This document shows positions 25,012 to 34,573 of a stretch of DNA of 64,000 bases, one piece after another; position 1 is the first letter of the stretch; every line of letters starts with the position of its first letter. This DNA is from Pasteurellaceae bacterium. Its GTDB lineage: Bacteria; Pseudomonadota; Gammaproteobacteria; Enterobacterales; Pasteurellaceae. A model generated the notes under the pieces. That model searched no databases. It had not been told where the DNA came from and saw only the letters and a program-made list of their open reading frames with translations. The stretch lies in assembly GCA_900756155.1 (NCBI GenBank), contig CAAEJV010000032.1, positions 1-64,000 on the forward strand, given 5' to 3'. A program made the translations under genes and the position numbers.

Positions 25012-26130
25012 CTACAAGCCGGTGGCCATCTTAATGCGATCAGCAAACATACCAATGCTCACGCCGAAGTAATTTGATTTGTTCCAATCTAAAATCGTGC
25101 GGTAGTTATTGGAAACCAAGAATGCGCGACCAACTTCTTTATCTGGGCGAACTAGCCAAAGATCAGCTTGAGAAAGCGCGGCAAGTTTATCTTGTTCTTG
25201 TTGGCTAAAGCTCGCTAAAGTGACGCCTTTAGACTGCCAGTCGCTGAGTGAACGTGCTTTGTTTTTCTCAATGCCTGAAAGCGATAAATCTAATGGTTGA
25301 TTTAATGTGACTTCAACGCCCCAAGGCAATTTGTTATCCCAACCTACAGTGTGGAGATAATTTGCAATTGAAGCAAACGCATCAAATTGGTTCGTCCAAA
25401 TATCCTTCACGCCATCATTATTACCATCTGCCGCATAGTTTAAGAATGCGCTTGGCATAAATTGAGTTTGTCCCATTGCGCCTGCCCAAGAGCCTAACAT
25501 TCTATTACGTTGAATATGATCACGTTCTAACATCTTCATCGCATTCACAAATTCTTTACTGAATAAGGCCTCACGTCTGCCATCAAAAGCTAAGGTGGCT
25601 AAAGCTGATAGTACATCATAGCTACCTTGATAATAGCCAAAACTACTTTCCATACCCCATAAAGCAAGAATATATTCTTGTTGAACGCCATAGCGTTGGC
25701 TTGCTTGTTGTAATGGCGCTTGGACTTCCCAATAACGCTCTTCGGCAATATCTACTTTGTTTTGGGTCAGTACTTTATTCAAATAATTCGTTGTACCGTT
25801 TGGATTCGGTAACTGCGGTTGATCCGCATTACGCTGACTTCTACCTGCTTGAGCACGGTCCAAATCTACAGCCTTTTGCATATATTGAATATTATTTTGT
25901 GCATTCAATACTGACAATGATACGCCTTCAGCTGCCGCTTTACCTTTTAAGAACTGTACATAATCATTAAAGTTATCTAAAGTTCTTGGTTTGCTATAAA
26001 CAGCATTACTACTTACTGACGGAATACTTTTTGTAGATGACGTTGTCGTTGTTGTCGTATTACTTGAACAACCCGCCAATAAAAGTGCGGTCGATAATGC
26101 AGTCATTTTTAACGTTGAGATTAAATTCAT
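25012..26130 (-). CDS. mltB: MltB-type lytic murein transglycosylase lipoprotein
   Basis: Outer-membrane lipoprotein that cleaves peptidoglycan glycan strands with formation of 1,6-anhydromuramic ends. The 372-residue product has lipobox LLAGC (Cys about 21) and a Ser/Thr/Asn-rich linker. The catalytic glutamate is in ALWGMESSFG (about residue 165), followed by GSWAGAMGQTQFMPSAF and NYLHTVGW, all typical of family GH103. The ATG at 26130 has AAGGA six bases upstream. MltB paralogues exist in this family, so the symbol is provisional. It follows a glycosyltransferase gene by 33 nt. Confidence 0.88.
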   Translation of the reverse strand: MNLISTLKMTALSTALLLAGCSSNTTTTTTSSTKSIPSVSSNAVYSKPRTLDNFNDYVQFLKGKAAAEGVSLSVLNAQNNIQYMQKAVDLDRAQAGRSQRNADQPQLPNPNGTTNYLNKVLTQNKVDIAEERYWEVQAPLQQASQRYGVQQEYILALWGMESSFGYYQGSYDVLSALATLAFDGRREALFSKEFVNAMKMLERDHIQRNRMLGSWAGAMGQTQFMPSAFLNYAADGNNDGVKDIWTNQFDAFASIANYLHTVGWDNKLPWGVEVTLNQPLDLSLSGIEKNKARSLSDWQSKGVTLASFSQQEQDKLAALSQADLWLVRPDKEVGRAFLVSNNYRTILDWNKSNYFGVSIGMFADRIKMATGL

Positions 26131-26163
26131 TTCTTTTCCTTTTTTAATTATCAAAATATCGCA

Positions 26164-26967
26164 TTACTTGCGTAAAAATTTGTTATAAACAGCTTTCAAT
26201 AATGAGGTTGGTAATAAGCGTGAACCTGAACGCAAGGCAAAGGTGAATAGGCCAGAAAATAAGCCTTGAATACCTAAGCGGTGCTTCAATTTAAATAAAC
26301 GCCATTCTGCCTTGGCTTGGTTTAAACCACGACGACGCCCTACCATACCATTGCCTACGCGGGCATAAACTAAAATATCCGGCAAGTTTGCCACTTTTTG
26401 ACCTTGTGCTACAAGCTTAATCCACAGGTAATAATCTTCCTGTAAATCTTCATATCCACCACAATTAATGACCGCACTTTTTTGATACGCCACCGTCATG
26501 TGATTGAAAGGACAACGTTTTTGCGTAAATTTAACGATATCTTGTGCTTCAGTCGGCACATTACGATATGCCACGATGTCTTGAATATTTTCGCCAAACT
26601 CAGCAATCTGCCCACCGAAAATAATCGTATCTGGATGTTGCTCAATAAACGCCACTTGCTTCGCAAAACGCTCAGGCACACAAATATCATCGGTGTCCAT
26701 ACGGAAGACCCAATCGTGAGAACAATGTTTTAATCCTTCATTGAGCGCTTTGCCTAAGCCTAAGTTCTTTGGCAACTTCACTAAGTTTAAGGGTAATTTG
26801 GTTTCGAATTCAGAAACCACGGCTTCCAATTCTGGCGTTACTGCACCGTCAAACACCAATACGATCTCATCTGCTGGATGGGTTTGAGCCACTAAACTTT
26901 CAAAACATTCTCTTAAATATTGTGGATTTTCCTTAATGTATAAGGACATTAAAACTGAAAATTTCAT
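26164..26967 (-). CDS. GT2 glycosyltransferase, surface glycan synthesis
   Basis: Family 2 glycosyltransferase, 267 residues, with the GT-A start SVLMSLYIKENPQYLRECF, the nucleotide-sugar DGAVTPE segment and the metal-binding triad in RMDTDDIC. It resembles lipooligosaccharide glycosyltransferases of Haemophilus and Neisseria and lies in a cluster with a second GT2, a polymerase-like protein and a GT25 enzyme. The sugar donor and acceptor cannot be determined. It starts 22 nt after the second GT2 gene. Confidence 0.88.
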   Translation of the reverse strand: MKFSVLMSLYIKENPQYLRECFESLVAQTHPADEIVLVFDGAVTPELEAVVSEFETKLPLNLVKLPKNLGLGKALNEGLKHCSHDWVFRMDTDDICVPERFAKQVAFIEQHPDTIIFGGQIAEFGENIQDIVAYRNVPTEAQDIVKFTQKRCPFNHMTVAYQKSAVINCGGYEDLQEDYYLWIKLVAQGQKVANLPDILVYARVGNGMVGRRRGLNQAKAEWRLFKLKHRLGIQGLFSGLFTFALRSGSRLLPTSLLKAVYNKFLRK

Positions 26968-26989
26968 ACTTCTCTATCTAATAAGTTAT

Positions 26990-27871
26990 CTACATAAACC
27001 GTTTCAAATTAATTGCCAATTTAGGTGAAATTAAAACCACAAAGGCAATGATTAGCTGCTTAATACTTTTCGTTAATTTAAAAATTTCAAAATAGTAAAA
27101 AGCGGCTTTACGGGATAAATTCATAATATGTGGGTAAGCCAACATATATTGTGCGTTGATGGCAAAATTCTTTTCTTGCTCTGCCGTTTTCACATAATTT
27201 TCACGGATATAATCAATCGCTTTTTGCGTATTAGTGGTATCTGTTGATACGCTAGAACGCTTGGTATGGAAGGTACAATAAGTCAACGGCTCAGCCACTT
27301 TGTAGGCTTTAAACGTTGGATCTTGTACAAGTTTCAGCAAGAAATCATAGTCTTCTAAAGAACGAAGTGCGGTCGATAATCCGCCGATTTTTAAAAACAG
27401 CTCTTTTTTCACCCCAATCATCGGCATACCACCAATTTTATTCGCCAGTAAAATTCGCTCTACGCTAATCTCTTGCGGCTCAATCGGGTTAGTCACATAG
27501 CTAAAACCTTCATTCACCATTTCACATTTAGCTGGATGGTAAACAAAGTTAACATCAGTATGTTCAGCAATTACATCGGCTAATTTCTGACATTTATCAT
27601 TTGCAAAACGATCATCGTCATCAAGGAATAACAGCCATTCATTATCCGCATTTCTTGCTCCGATATTACGGCTTTCTGCTGCGCCTTGATTGCTTTCGTT
27701 ACGAATCACTTTAACTGCAAATGGATACGATTGTGTCACTTCAACAGGTTCTTTCGAGCAATCATCCACAATCACCACATCAAAATTATAGGTAGTTTGC
27801 TTAGTTAAACTTTCCAATAAGGCAGGAATCTCTTCTTTCCGATTATAAGAAGGCACGATGATACTAAACAT
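26990..27871 (-). CDS. GT2 glycosyltransferase, surface glycan synthesis
   Basis: Family 2 glycosyltransferase, 293 residues, beginning FSIIVPSYNRKEEIPALLESL, with DVVIVDDCSKEP and the LFLDDDDRFA metal-binding motif. I start at the ATG at 27871, which has AGGAG six bases upstream and overlaps the preceding membrane protein gene by eight bases; the open frame beyond it lies inside that gene. The C-terminal part (about 250-293) is hydrophobic and may attach to the membrane. Donor sugar unknown. Confidence 0.88.
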   Translation of the reverse strand: MFSIIVPSYNRKEEIPALLESLTKQTTYNFDVVIVDDCSKEPVEVTQSYPFAVKVIRNESNQGAAESRNIGARNADNEWLLFLDDDDRFANDKCQKLADVIAEHTDVNFVYHPAKCEMVNEGFSYVTNPIEPQEISVERILLANKIGGMPMIGVKKELFLKIGGLSTALRSLEDYDFLLKLVQDPTFKAYKVAEPLTYCTFHTKRSSVSTDTTNTQKAIDYIRENYVKTAEQEKNFAINAQYMLAYPHIMNLSRKAAFYYFEIFKLTKSIKQLIIAFVVLISPKLAINLKRFM

Positions 27872-29063
27872 CTTTCGGCTCCTGTTGTTTAAATAAAATA
27901 AGTTGTTTACCGTGAGTGCCAAAAAGCGATAAGAACATCAGCATGACAAACATAATGCCCGGGAAAGCAAAGGTGTCTGCTTTGATATTACAGAACGCTA
28001 AAATCACAAAGGCAGAAAGGATAAATTTCCAGCTGCCATCAAACCAGTTTAAGGCAACTTTGCGTACAAAATAGAATGTCACGGCAAAACACACTAAAGC
28101 ATAAGACACGCCGCCATAAAGAATTTGGCGTAAGAAACCAGAGTCCGTATGCCCATAATAACGGCCAACTTCTAACTCACCTGTCATGTACATGCCATCG
28201 CCATAAATGAATTGCTTGAGTGTTGGCATAAAGAGGTGGTTTTTCATCAAGGTATCCGTTGACGAACTAACAAATCCGGCACCATGTAATAAATTAATCA
28301 CGGGCTCTAAAGCATGTGCTACATAAGGATTTTCAGGTAGGAAATAGGCCAGTAATAATACCAAAACAGCAAATGCAATGAGTGATGGGACATAACGCCA
28401 TTTGAAATACACTAAAATGCTCACAACCGATAACAGAAGGAATGTACGCCCTGAAATTAATCCGATACATAACATTAAAAATACCAGAATACTTGGAAGC
28501 GTATTATGTTTAGCGTTGTAAGCCAGTAAGAAATGCAACAGCATCAAATAGAATAAACTCAGTTGGAAAAAGGCGGTTGCGGTGATGTTATATAAGCGAT
28601 ACTCCTGCTCTGAACCATAAAAACGTGCAGGCAACACCGCATTGGTCGAAAGCAAGAAATCAATCATAAATGATGCACCGAGTAAGCCAATCACGCCCAC
28701 AACAAACTGCACCACAACACCAAGCTGTAAATCACGAACGACTTTCTGTTGACCATTTACATTGGCATAGAAGGCATTGTAAAGTCCCACACCAAAGATA
28801 AATAAAATCAGCTCTTTCACATACATGGTGATGACAGAAAAATCTCGTGTACCATTGACTAAAAGTGGAATCACGCTAAATGCAATCAGCCCAATGATAA
28901 CGACTAAACTATCCACCGGCACAGTGATACCTTGTGGTTTCTGCTTTTTAAAATACTGATAAGCCAATACAACCAATGCCGCTAAGCCCGCGACAAATGA
29001 CATGCGTACGACATGAAACAGCCAAGGATCGTAAAGATAAAAAAGATTAAAAAGTGCGGTCAT
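27864..29063 (-). CDS. Wzy/WaaL-like polytopic glycan polymerase or ligase
   Basis: A 399-residue protein with about ten to twelve hydrophobic helices and a larger loop between about 235 and 290. This is the architecture of O-antigen polymerases (Wzy) and ligases (WaaL), which share little sequence. Its place between glycosyltransferase genes supports a role in joining or polymerising lipid-linked sugar units in the periplasm. A distinct polymerase/ligase decision is not possible from sequence reading. It overlaps the next gene by eight bases and follows the GT25 gene by seven. Confidence 0.75.
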   Translation of the reverse strand: MTALFNLFYLYDPWLFHVVRMSFVAGLAALVVLAYQYFKKQKPQGITVPVDSLVVIIGLIAFSVIPLLVNGTRDFSVITMYVKELILFIFGVGLYNAFYANVNGQQKVVRDLQLGVVVQFVVGVIGLLGASFMIDFLLSTNAVLPARFYGSEQEYRLYNITATAFFQLSLFYLMLLHFLLAYNAKHNTLPSILVFLMLCIGLISGRTFLLLSVVSILVYFKWRYVPSLIAFAVLVLLLAYFLPENPYVAHALEPVINLLHGAGFVSSSTDTLMKNHLFMPTLKQFIYGDGMYMTGELEVGRYYGHTDSGFLRQILYGGVSYALVCFAVTFYFVRKVALNWFDGSWKFILSAFVILAFCNIKADTFAFPGIMFVMLMFLSLFGTHGKQLILFKQQEPKDV

Positions 29064-29070
29064 TTTTACG

Positions 29071-29841
29071 TTATTTTCCTAAATTCTTTTTCACTGCTAA
29101 GATTTTTTTGAGTGGATATTTAATTAATTTCTTCACTAAATTATTAGATTTGGAACCGCGAATCGCTTCCAAATTACTCACTAATTGTGGATTTTCAATG
29201 GCCACAAGCGGACGAACCACATTGTTATTAATCTGGAATTGAGTTTCAAATAATAAGAAATCATCAGCAAGCCAAAACGGTTTTTCTTGTTCGAGTTGCT
29301 TTAAAAATTCACGTGCCGCTGATTTTTTAATTAAATATGCCACCGTGCCGGCAAAATAACTTTTATACGGATAAGCCACGGTAACATCACCAATAGTTTG
29401 GCGTAAAAATGAAAAGGTGGTTGGATAATTAATTTCTAATTCCACATCATCAAATTCCGCAATTTTTGACTGCCCGATTAATACAATATCCGCATCACAT
29501 TTTTCGGTTAAAAGTGCGATCGTTTTTGGTGATAAATTTGAATTAAACAACGCATCATCTTCACAGACTAACGCATAATCATTTTCCGTCACATTTTGAT
29601 CTTCTACGATCTGACGATAAACCGCTAAATGACTTAATGTACAACCTATTTCGCCTTTTGTGACGTTGCGTCCATAATGCTGTTCAAATTTTGTTGGATT
29701 GAATACTTCTGCCAATTCATCCCACTCTTTTTGCATGGTATTAATCGCTGAAAAGACAACGAAATCTGCTGTATCCGGTTGAGCAAAAAACAGCTCACGA
29801 CGCTGAACATCTTTATCTAGTGAAATCAAATATTTATTCAT
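29071..29841 (-). CDS. GT25 lipooligosaccharide glycosyltransferase
   Basis: Family 25 glycosyltransferase (LgtB/Lex2B/Lic2A relatives), 256 residues. Typical are the N-terminal YLISLDKDVQRRELF, the GCTLSHLAVYR motif at about residue 85, and the EDDALF metal-binding site near 113. Enzymes of this group add galactose or glucose to lipooligosaccharide outer cores; which sugar is added here is unknown. It is the first gene of the glycan cluster. No tetranucleotide repeat tract, the usual phase-variation device of Haemophilus LOS genes, is seen in it. Confidence 0.9.
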   Translation of the reverse strand: MNKYLISLDKDVQRRELFFAQPDTADFVVFSAINTMQKEWDELAEVFNPTKFEQHYGRNVTKGEIGCTLSHLAVYRQIVEDQNVTENDYALVCEDDALFNSNLSPKTIALLTEKCDADIVLIGQSKIAEFDDVELEINYPTTFSFLRQTIGDVTVAYPYKSYFAGTVAYLIKKSAAREFLKQLEQEKPFWLADDFLLFETQFQINNNVVRPLVAIENPQLVSNLEAIRGSKSNNLVKKLIKYPLKKILAVKKNLGK

Positions 29842-29966
29842 AATTATCTCAAATTTGGTTTTTGCAGTATTTTGATTACAACAAACGGAAATAGTTGCAA
29901 ATTATACTAAAGAAATAGTCCTATGGCATGGCTTTTAACACAACTTTAAAAAGCCTTAAAAAAATA

Positions 29967-29994
29967 ACCGCACTTTAAATGCTTAAAGCGCGGT
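29967..29994 (-). terminator. Degenerate USS-pair terminator after ynhF
   Basis: ACCGCACTTTAA faces TTAAAGCGCGGT with one mismatch. On the minus strand it is followed by TTATTTTTTTAAG. Only one arm is an intact uptake sequence; the other has AAAGCGCGGT. Confidence 0.75.
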
Positions 29995-30029
29995 CTATTT
30001 TAAATGGATTAATGTGTTATTTCTTTCAA

Positions 30030-30110
30030 TTAGAAAATTGCAGTCGCTAAACCCACAACAACACTTAAAGAAAGCACTACAGCTAACATTGCGTAACCAA
30101 AATCACTCAT
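30030..30110 (-). CDS. ynhF: YnhF-like 26-residue membrane protein
   Basis: A tiny open frame encodes MSDFGYAML followed by a continuous hydrophobic helix (VVLSLSVVVGLATAIF). A GTGGGA ribosome site lies about six to seven bases upstream and a terminator follows. E. coli YnhF is a 29-residue single-helix inner-membrane protein with the same LxVxVGLxxA pattern, and its gene also neighbours purR. The pattern and the shared gene neighbourhood support the assignment. Function is unknown. Too short for most gene finders. Confidence 0.72.
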   Translation of the reverse strand: MSDFGYAMLAVVLSLSVVVGLATAIF

Positions 30111-30245
30111 TTTAATTTCCCACTTGTTTAGTTAAAGATAACCCATTCTAACAATAAAGCACGTTTTTTCAAAAAATTTTTATAATTTACTTAACCTATT
30201 TGGTGACAGTCTTTATAATAGGAAAAATTCTCTAGAGGCAAAATT

Positions 30246-31256
30246 ATGGCAACAATTAAAGATGTCGCAAAAATGGCTGGGGTTTCCACCACCACTGTTT
30301 CACACGTAATTAATAAAACCCGTTTTGTAGCAAAAGAAACCGAAGAGGCGGTGATGCAAGCCATTAAAAGCTTGAAATACTCACCAAGTGCTGTTGCTCG
30401 GAGTTTGAAAGTCAACACGACAAAATCCATTGGGATGATTGTTACCACCAGTGAATCCCCTTATTTTGCTGAAATCATTCATGCCGTTGAAGATCATTGT
30501 TATCGTCAAGGCTATTCACTTTTTTTGTGTAATACACAAAATGATCCTGAAAAAATTAAAAACCACGTCGAAATGCTTACCAAAAAACGCGTAGATGGTT
30601 TATTGGTCATGTGTTCTGAATACACACAACATTCACTTGATGTGCTTTCTAGTTTCTCGTCTGTGCCGATGGTGGTAATGGATTGGGGTCCAAATACAGA
30701 TACCGATATCATTGAAGATAACAGCTTTACCGGCGGTTACCTTGCTACTAAGCATTTAATTGATTGTGGTCATAAAGAGATCGGTCTTATTGCGGGTGAA
30801 TTAGATAAAACGACGGCAAGAACCCGTTACGAAGGCTTTGTAAAAGCCATGAATGAAGCCAATCTACCGATCCATGAAAATTGGATTATGGAAGGTTTCT
30901 TCGAACCTGAGGACGGTTACGAGTGTATGAATAAAATTCTTGCACAAGACAGCCTACCTACTGCCGTATTCTGTTGTAATGATGTGATGGCATTAGGTGC
31001 AATTTCTGCGATTACGGAAAAAGGCTTGCGTGTGCCTGATGATATCTCGATTATTGGCTATGATAATATTCACTCATCACGTTTCTATGCACCGCCGCTC
31101 ACAACGATTCACCAATCGAAGTCTCGTTTAGGTGCACAAGCGGTTAATCTTTTATTTGAGCGTATTGCCAATAAAGATAACGATAATCACGAAAAACACC
31201 GCATTGCGATCCATCCTGAACTCGTCATTCGAAAATCAGTTCGCAACCTTAAATAA
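30246..31256 (+). CDS. purR: PurR, purine repressor (LacI family)
   Basis: Transcription repressor that binds DNA with hypoxanthine or guanine as corepressor and controls purine synthesis. The 336 residues have the LacI-type helix-turn-helix and hinge at the start (ATIKDVAKMAGVSTTTVSHV, then YSPSAVARSLK). They also have the periplasmic-binding-protein-like effector domain with TKSIGMIVTTSESPYFAE. Length and N-terminus match PurR rather than other LacI members, and ynhF beside it supports this. A PurR operator in front of the gene was looked for by eye but not found. Confidence 0.92.
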   Translation: MATIKDVAKMAGVSTTTVSHVINKTRFVAKETEEAVMQAIKSLKYSPSAVARSLKVNTTKSIGMIVTTSESPYFAEIIHAVEDHCYRQGYSLFLCNTQNDPEKIKNHVEMLTKKRVDGLLVMCSEYTQHSLDVLSSFSSVPMVVMDWGPNTDTDIIEDNSFTGGYLATKHLIDCGHKEIGLIAGELDKTTARTRYEGFVKAMNEANLPIHENWIMEGFFEPEDGYECMNKILAQDSLPTAVFCCNDVMALGAISAITEKGLRVPDDISIIGYDNIHSSRFYAPPLTTIHQSKSRLGAQAVNLLFERIANKDNDNHEKHRIAIHPELVIRKSVRNLK

Positions 31257-31270
31257 ACATTAAACTTTTT

Positions 31271-31313
31271 GACCGCACTTTGAATTTTATCTAAAAAAGT
31301 GCGGTCATTTTTT
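31271..31313 (+). terminator. USS-pair terminator after purR
   Basis: GACCGCACTTT and AAAGTGCGGTC, an inverted pair of uptake sequences, flank a loop of about 14 bases and are followed by a run of T. Confidence 0.9.
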
Positions 31314-31429
31314 TACTTATTTTAGCCTTTTTTGATTTAATGCAAGTTTTTGACGTAGAGCATTTGATCCCGATACATATTTTTGGTTATATCTCCCCTA
31401 GTTTTATTTTTTTCTTTATCGGAGTTCAT

Positions 31430-34069
31430 ATGACTGATGAGTATCGCACTCTCCGCCATAACATTAATATGCTAGGGCGTTTTCTTGGAGAAACCATTAA
31501 TGATGCACAAGGCGAAAACATTCTCACCTTAATTGAAAATGTTCGTCAATTGTCCAAACAATCTCGAGCGGGTGATAGCCAAGCACGTAAAACATTGTTA
31601 GATACCCTTTCCACCATTTCTAACGAAAACATTATTCCCGTTGCGCGTGCATTCAGCCATTTCCTTAACTTAACGAATATCGCTGAACAATACCAAACGG
31701 TCTCTCGCCAACACAAAGATTTACAATCTTCTAATCGTTCATTAAGTGCTTTATTCCAACGCTTAAAAGCATTAAATATTTCAAAAGAAGAAGTTTACAA
31801 AACCGTTGAAAACTTGCTCATTGAGCTAGTATTAACCGCACACCCAACCGAAACCACACGACGTTCGTTAATCCACAAACACGTTGAGATCAATAAATGC
31901 TTAAGCAAATTAGAGCACGATGATTTAACGCCGAAAGAACGCGGCATTATTGAACGCTTGCTACTTCGTTTAATTGCTGAAGCATGGCATACCAATGAAA
32001 TCCGTACTGTTCGCCCTACGCCATTCGATGAAGCGAAATGGGGCTATGCCATGATTGAAAATAGCCTATGGCAAGGGGTACCGGAATTCTTACGTCAATT
32101 AAATGAACATGCTCGTGAATTTTTGGGATACGATTTACCAGTAGGCTTACGTCCTGTCCGAATTTCTTCTTGGATGGGCGGTGACCGTGATGGCAATCCA
32201 TTTGTGACTTCAAAAATTACGCAACAAGTACTCTATTTTGCTCGTTGGAAAGCGGCAGATTTATTCTTAAATGACATTAAATCTCTTGCTGATGAATTAT
32301 CTATGGTGAAATGCACACCAGAATTTACCGAAAAATATGGTGAACATTTAGAGCCTTATCGTTTTGTAGTCAAAGCGCTTCGTGCAAAACTTATCGCCAC
32401 TCTTGATTACTTTGATGATTGCCTGGCAAATCGTCCGCCACGCGTAAGCCAAGCGGATATCATCATGGAAGATAATCAACTTTGGGAACCGCTCTATGAC
32501 TGCTATCAATCGTTGATGGCATGCGGTATGCGGATTATCGCTAATGGTTCCTTACTGGATATTTTGCACCGCATTCGCTGTTTTGGTGTCACTCTTTCAC
32601 AAATGGATATCCGTCAAGAAAGCACTCGCCATACCGATGCTATTGCTGAAATCACCCGTTATCTTGGCATTGGCGATTATGCACAATGGAGTGAAGCAGA
32701 AAAACAATCTTTCTTAGTGCGTGAATTGAATTCTCGTCGCCCATTAATTCCAACCCATTGGGAACCCTCTGCTGAAACCCAAGAGATTTTAGATACGTGT
32801 AAAGTCATTGCTCAACAAAAACAAGGCGTGATTGCTTGCTATATTATTTCAATGGCGAGAAGTGCCTCTGATGTGCTTGCTGTGCATTTATTATTAAAAG
32901 AAGCAGGCGTGCCTTATCACATTCCTGTCGTGCCACTTTTTGAAACCTTAGATGACTTAGATGCTTCTGAAGGGGTCATGCGTCAATTGTTTAATATTGG
33001 TTGGTATCGTGGTGTGATTAATAATCATCAAATGGTGATGATTGGTTATTCTGACTCAGCTAAAGATGCGGGAATGATGGCGGCCTCATGGGCACAATAT
33101 CGTGCACAAGAGGCATTAGTTAATCTAACCGAAGAATTAGGTATTGAACTCACCTTATTCCATGGTCGTGGTGGTACGATTGGTCGAGGTGGTGCGCCTG
33201 CACATGCGGCATTACTTTCTCAGCCACCACGCTCACTCAAAAATGGTTTACGTGTAACTGAACAAGGAGAAATGATCCGCTTTAAACTTGGTTTACCCGA
33301 AGTTGCGGTTGAAACCTTTGATCTTTACGCGAGCGCGATTTTAGAAGCAAACTTACTCCCACCGCCAGAACCAAAAGCAGAATGGCGTACTGTGATGGAT
33401 GAACTTTCCGCTACTTCATGCGACATTTACCGTAGTGTTGTTCGTGGTGATAAAGACTTCGTGCTTTATTTCCGCAGTGCCACACCTGAACAAGAACTGT
33501 CTAAGCTGCCACTTGGCTCTCGCCCTGCAAAACGTAATCCAAATGGTGGCGTGGAAAGCTTGCGTGCCATTCCATGGATTTTTGCTTGGATGCAAAATCG
33601 CTTAATGCTACCAGCATGGCTTGGTGCGGGGGCGGCAATTCAAAAAATTGTGGATGAAGGCAAAGGTCATATTATTGAAGAAATGTGTAAAGCTTGGCCA
33701 TTCTTCTCGACTCGTGTAGGCATGTTAGAAATGGTGTTCAGTAAAACCGATACTTGGCTTTCTGAACAATATGATCATAACTTAGTGAAAAAAGAACTTT
33801 GGTACTTAGGTGAAAATCTGCGTAATCAACTCAATGCGGATATTAAAACCGTGCTTTCGCTTTCTCACAAAGATGAATTAATGGCGGACTTGCCGTGGAT
33901 CGCAGATTCTATTGCGTTACGTAATGTTTATACGGATCCGCTCAATCTCCTTCAAGTGGAACTACTCCGTCGTTTCCGTGAATCGCCTGAAAACCCAAGC
34001 CCTGATGTCGAACAAGCCCTGATGATTACCATCACAGGTATTGCCGCAGGTATGCGAAATACCGGCTAG
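31430..34069 (+). CDS. ppc: Phosphoenolpyruvate carboxylase
   Basis: Cytosolic enzyme making oxaloacetate from PEP and bicarbonate, replenishing the citric acid cycle. At 879 residues it has family length. Catalytic histidine lies in VLTAHPTETTRRS (about 138) and the second signature is VMIGYSDSAKDAGMMAAS (about 540); the glycine-rich GRGGTIGRGGAP loop follows. The C-terminus ends in the conserved GMRNTG. I use the ATG at 31430 after GGAGTTCAT; an open frame from 31340 lacks a ribosome site and would add 30 unusual residues. Confidence 0.97.
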   Translation: MTDEYRTLRHNINMLGRFLGETINDAQGENILTLIENVRQLSKQSRAGDSQARKTLLDTLSTISNENIIPVARAFSHFLNLTNIAEQYQTVSRQHKDLQSSNRSLSALFQRLKALNISKEEVYKTVENLLIELVLTAHPTETTRRSLIHKHVEINKCLSKLEHDDLTPKERGIIERLLLRLIAEAWHTNEIRTVRPTPFDEAKWGYAMIENSLWQGVPEFLRQLNEHAREFLGYDLPVGLRPVRISSWMGGDRDGNPFVTSKITQQVLYFARWKAADLFLNDIKSLADELSMVKCTPEFTEKYGEHLEPYRFVVKALRAKLIATLDYFDDCLANRPPRVSQADIIMEDNQLWEPLYDCYQSLMACGMRIIANGSLLDILHRIRCFGVTLSQMDIRQESTRHTDAIAEITRYLGIGDYAQWSEAEKQSFLVRELNSRRPLIPTHWEPSAETQEILDTCKVIAQQKQGVIACYIISMARSASDVLAVHLLLKEAGVPYHIPVVPLFETLDDLDASEGVMRQLFNIGWYRGVINNHQMVMIGYSDSAKDAGMMAASWAQYRAQEALVNLTEELGIELTLFHGRGGTIGRGGAPAHAALLSQPPRSLKNGLRVTEQGEMIRFKLGLPEVAVETFDLYASAILEANLLPPPEPKAEWRTVMDELSATSCDIYRSVVRGDKDFVLYFRSATPEQELSKLPLGSRPAKRNPNGGVESLRAIPWIFAWMQNRLMLPAWLGAGAAIQKIVDEGKGHIIEEMCKAWPFFSTRVGMLEMVFSKTDTWLSEQYDHNLVKKELWYLGENLRNQLNADIKTVLSLSHKDELMADLPWIADSIALRNVYTDPLNLLQVELLRRFRESPENPSPDVEQALMITITGIAAGMRNTG

Positions 34070-34086
34070 TTACGGCAATTAGAAAT

Positions 34087-34128
34087 AAGTGCGATCAAAA
34101 ACAACTATAAATTTGACCGCACTTTTTG
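34087..34128 (+). terminator. USS-pair terminator after ppc
   Basis: AAGTGCGATCAAA faces TTTGACCGCACTT with one mismatch and is followed by TTTTTG. The first arm is a degenerate uptake sequence. Confidence 0.85.
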
Positions 34129-34182
34129 TTTTCTTTTTCTTGCGGTATCATACGCGCAATTGACTTGATGAAGGAAAACCCA

Positions 34183-34506
34183 ATGACAACTGATATTCAA
34201 AAACTTGATCCCGATGCTGCGATTGATCTTGCTTATGATATTTTCTTAGAAATGGCAGGCGAAAATCTCGATCCTGCAGATATTATGCTATTCAACCTGC
34301 AATTTGAAGATCGTGGTGCGGTCGAGTTTGTCGAAACGGCAGATGATTGGGAACAAGAAATTGGGGTATTAATCGATCCTGACGCTTTTGCTGAAGTTTG
34401 GGTGGGATTAGTGAATGAGAAAGATGAAATGGATGATGTGTTTGCAAAATTCTTAATTTCACATCGAGAAGAAGATCGCGAATTCCACGTTATTTGGAAA
34501 AAATAA
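34183..34506 (+). CDS. yciU: YciU/HI1450-family putative double-stranded DNA mimic
   Basis: A 107-residue, very acidic cytosolic protein of the DUF440 family. The H. influenzae member HI1450 has a structure proposed to mimic DNA and to interact with HU-type proteins. Typical sequence: AYDIFLEMAGENLDPADIMLFNLQFEDRGAVEF and a C-terminal HVIWKK. The ATG at 34183 follows AAGGAAAACCCA; a longer frame from 34126 has no support. Confidence 0.9.
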   Translation: MTTDIQKLDPDAAIDLAYDIFLEMAGENLDPADIMLFNLQFEDRGAVEFVETADDWEQEIGVLIDPDAFAEVWVGLVNEKDEMDDVFAKFLISHREEDREFHVIWKK

Positions 34507-34537
34507 CAACCTTCGCACACATATCAATTTACAAACT

Positions 34538-34571
34538 AAAACCGGTTTAATTTTAAATTAAACCGGTTTTT
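34538..34571. terminator. Bidirectional terminator between yciU and hypE
   Basis: AAAACCGGTTTAATTT faces AAATTAAACCGGTTTT, a long, nearly perfect stem with A- and T-rich flanks. It lies between convergent transcripts and carries no uptake sequence. Confidence 0.92.
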
Positions 34572-34573
34572 GC

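Noticed and set aside
31340..31429. N-terminal extension of PEP carboxylase
   Set aside because: The frame is open, but there is no ribosome site and the added residues are hydrophobic and unlike the family; GGAG precedes the ATG at 31430.
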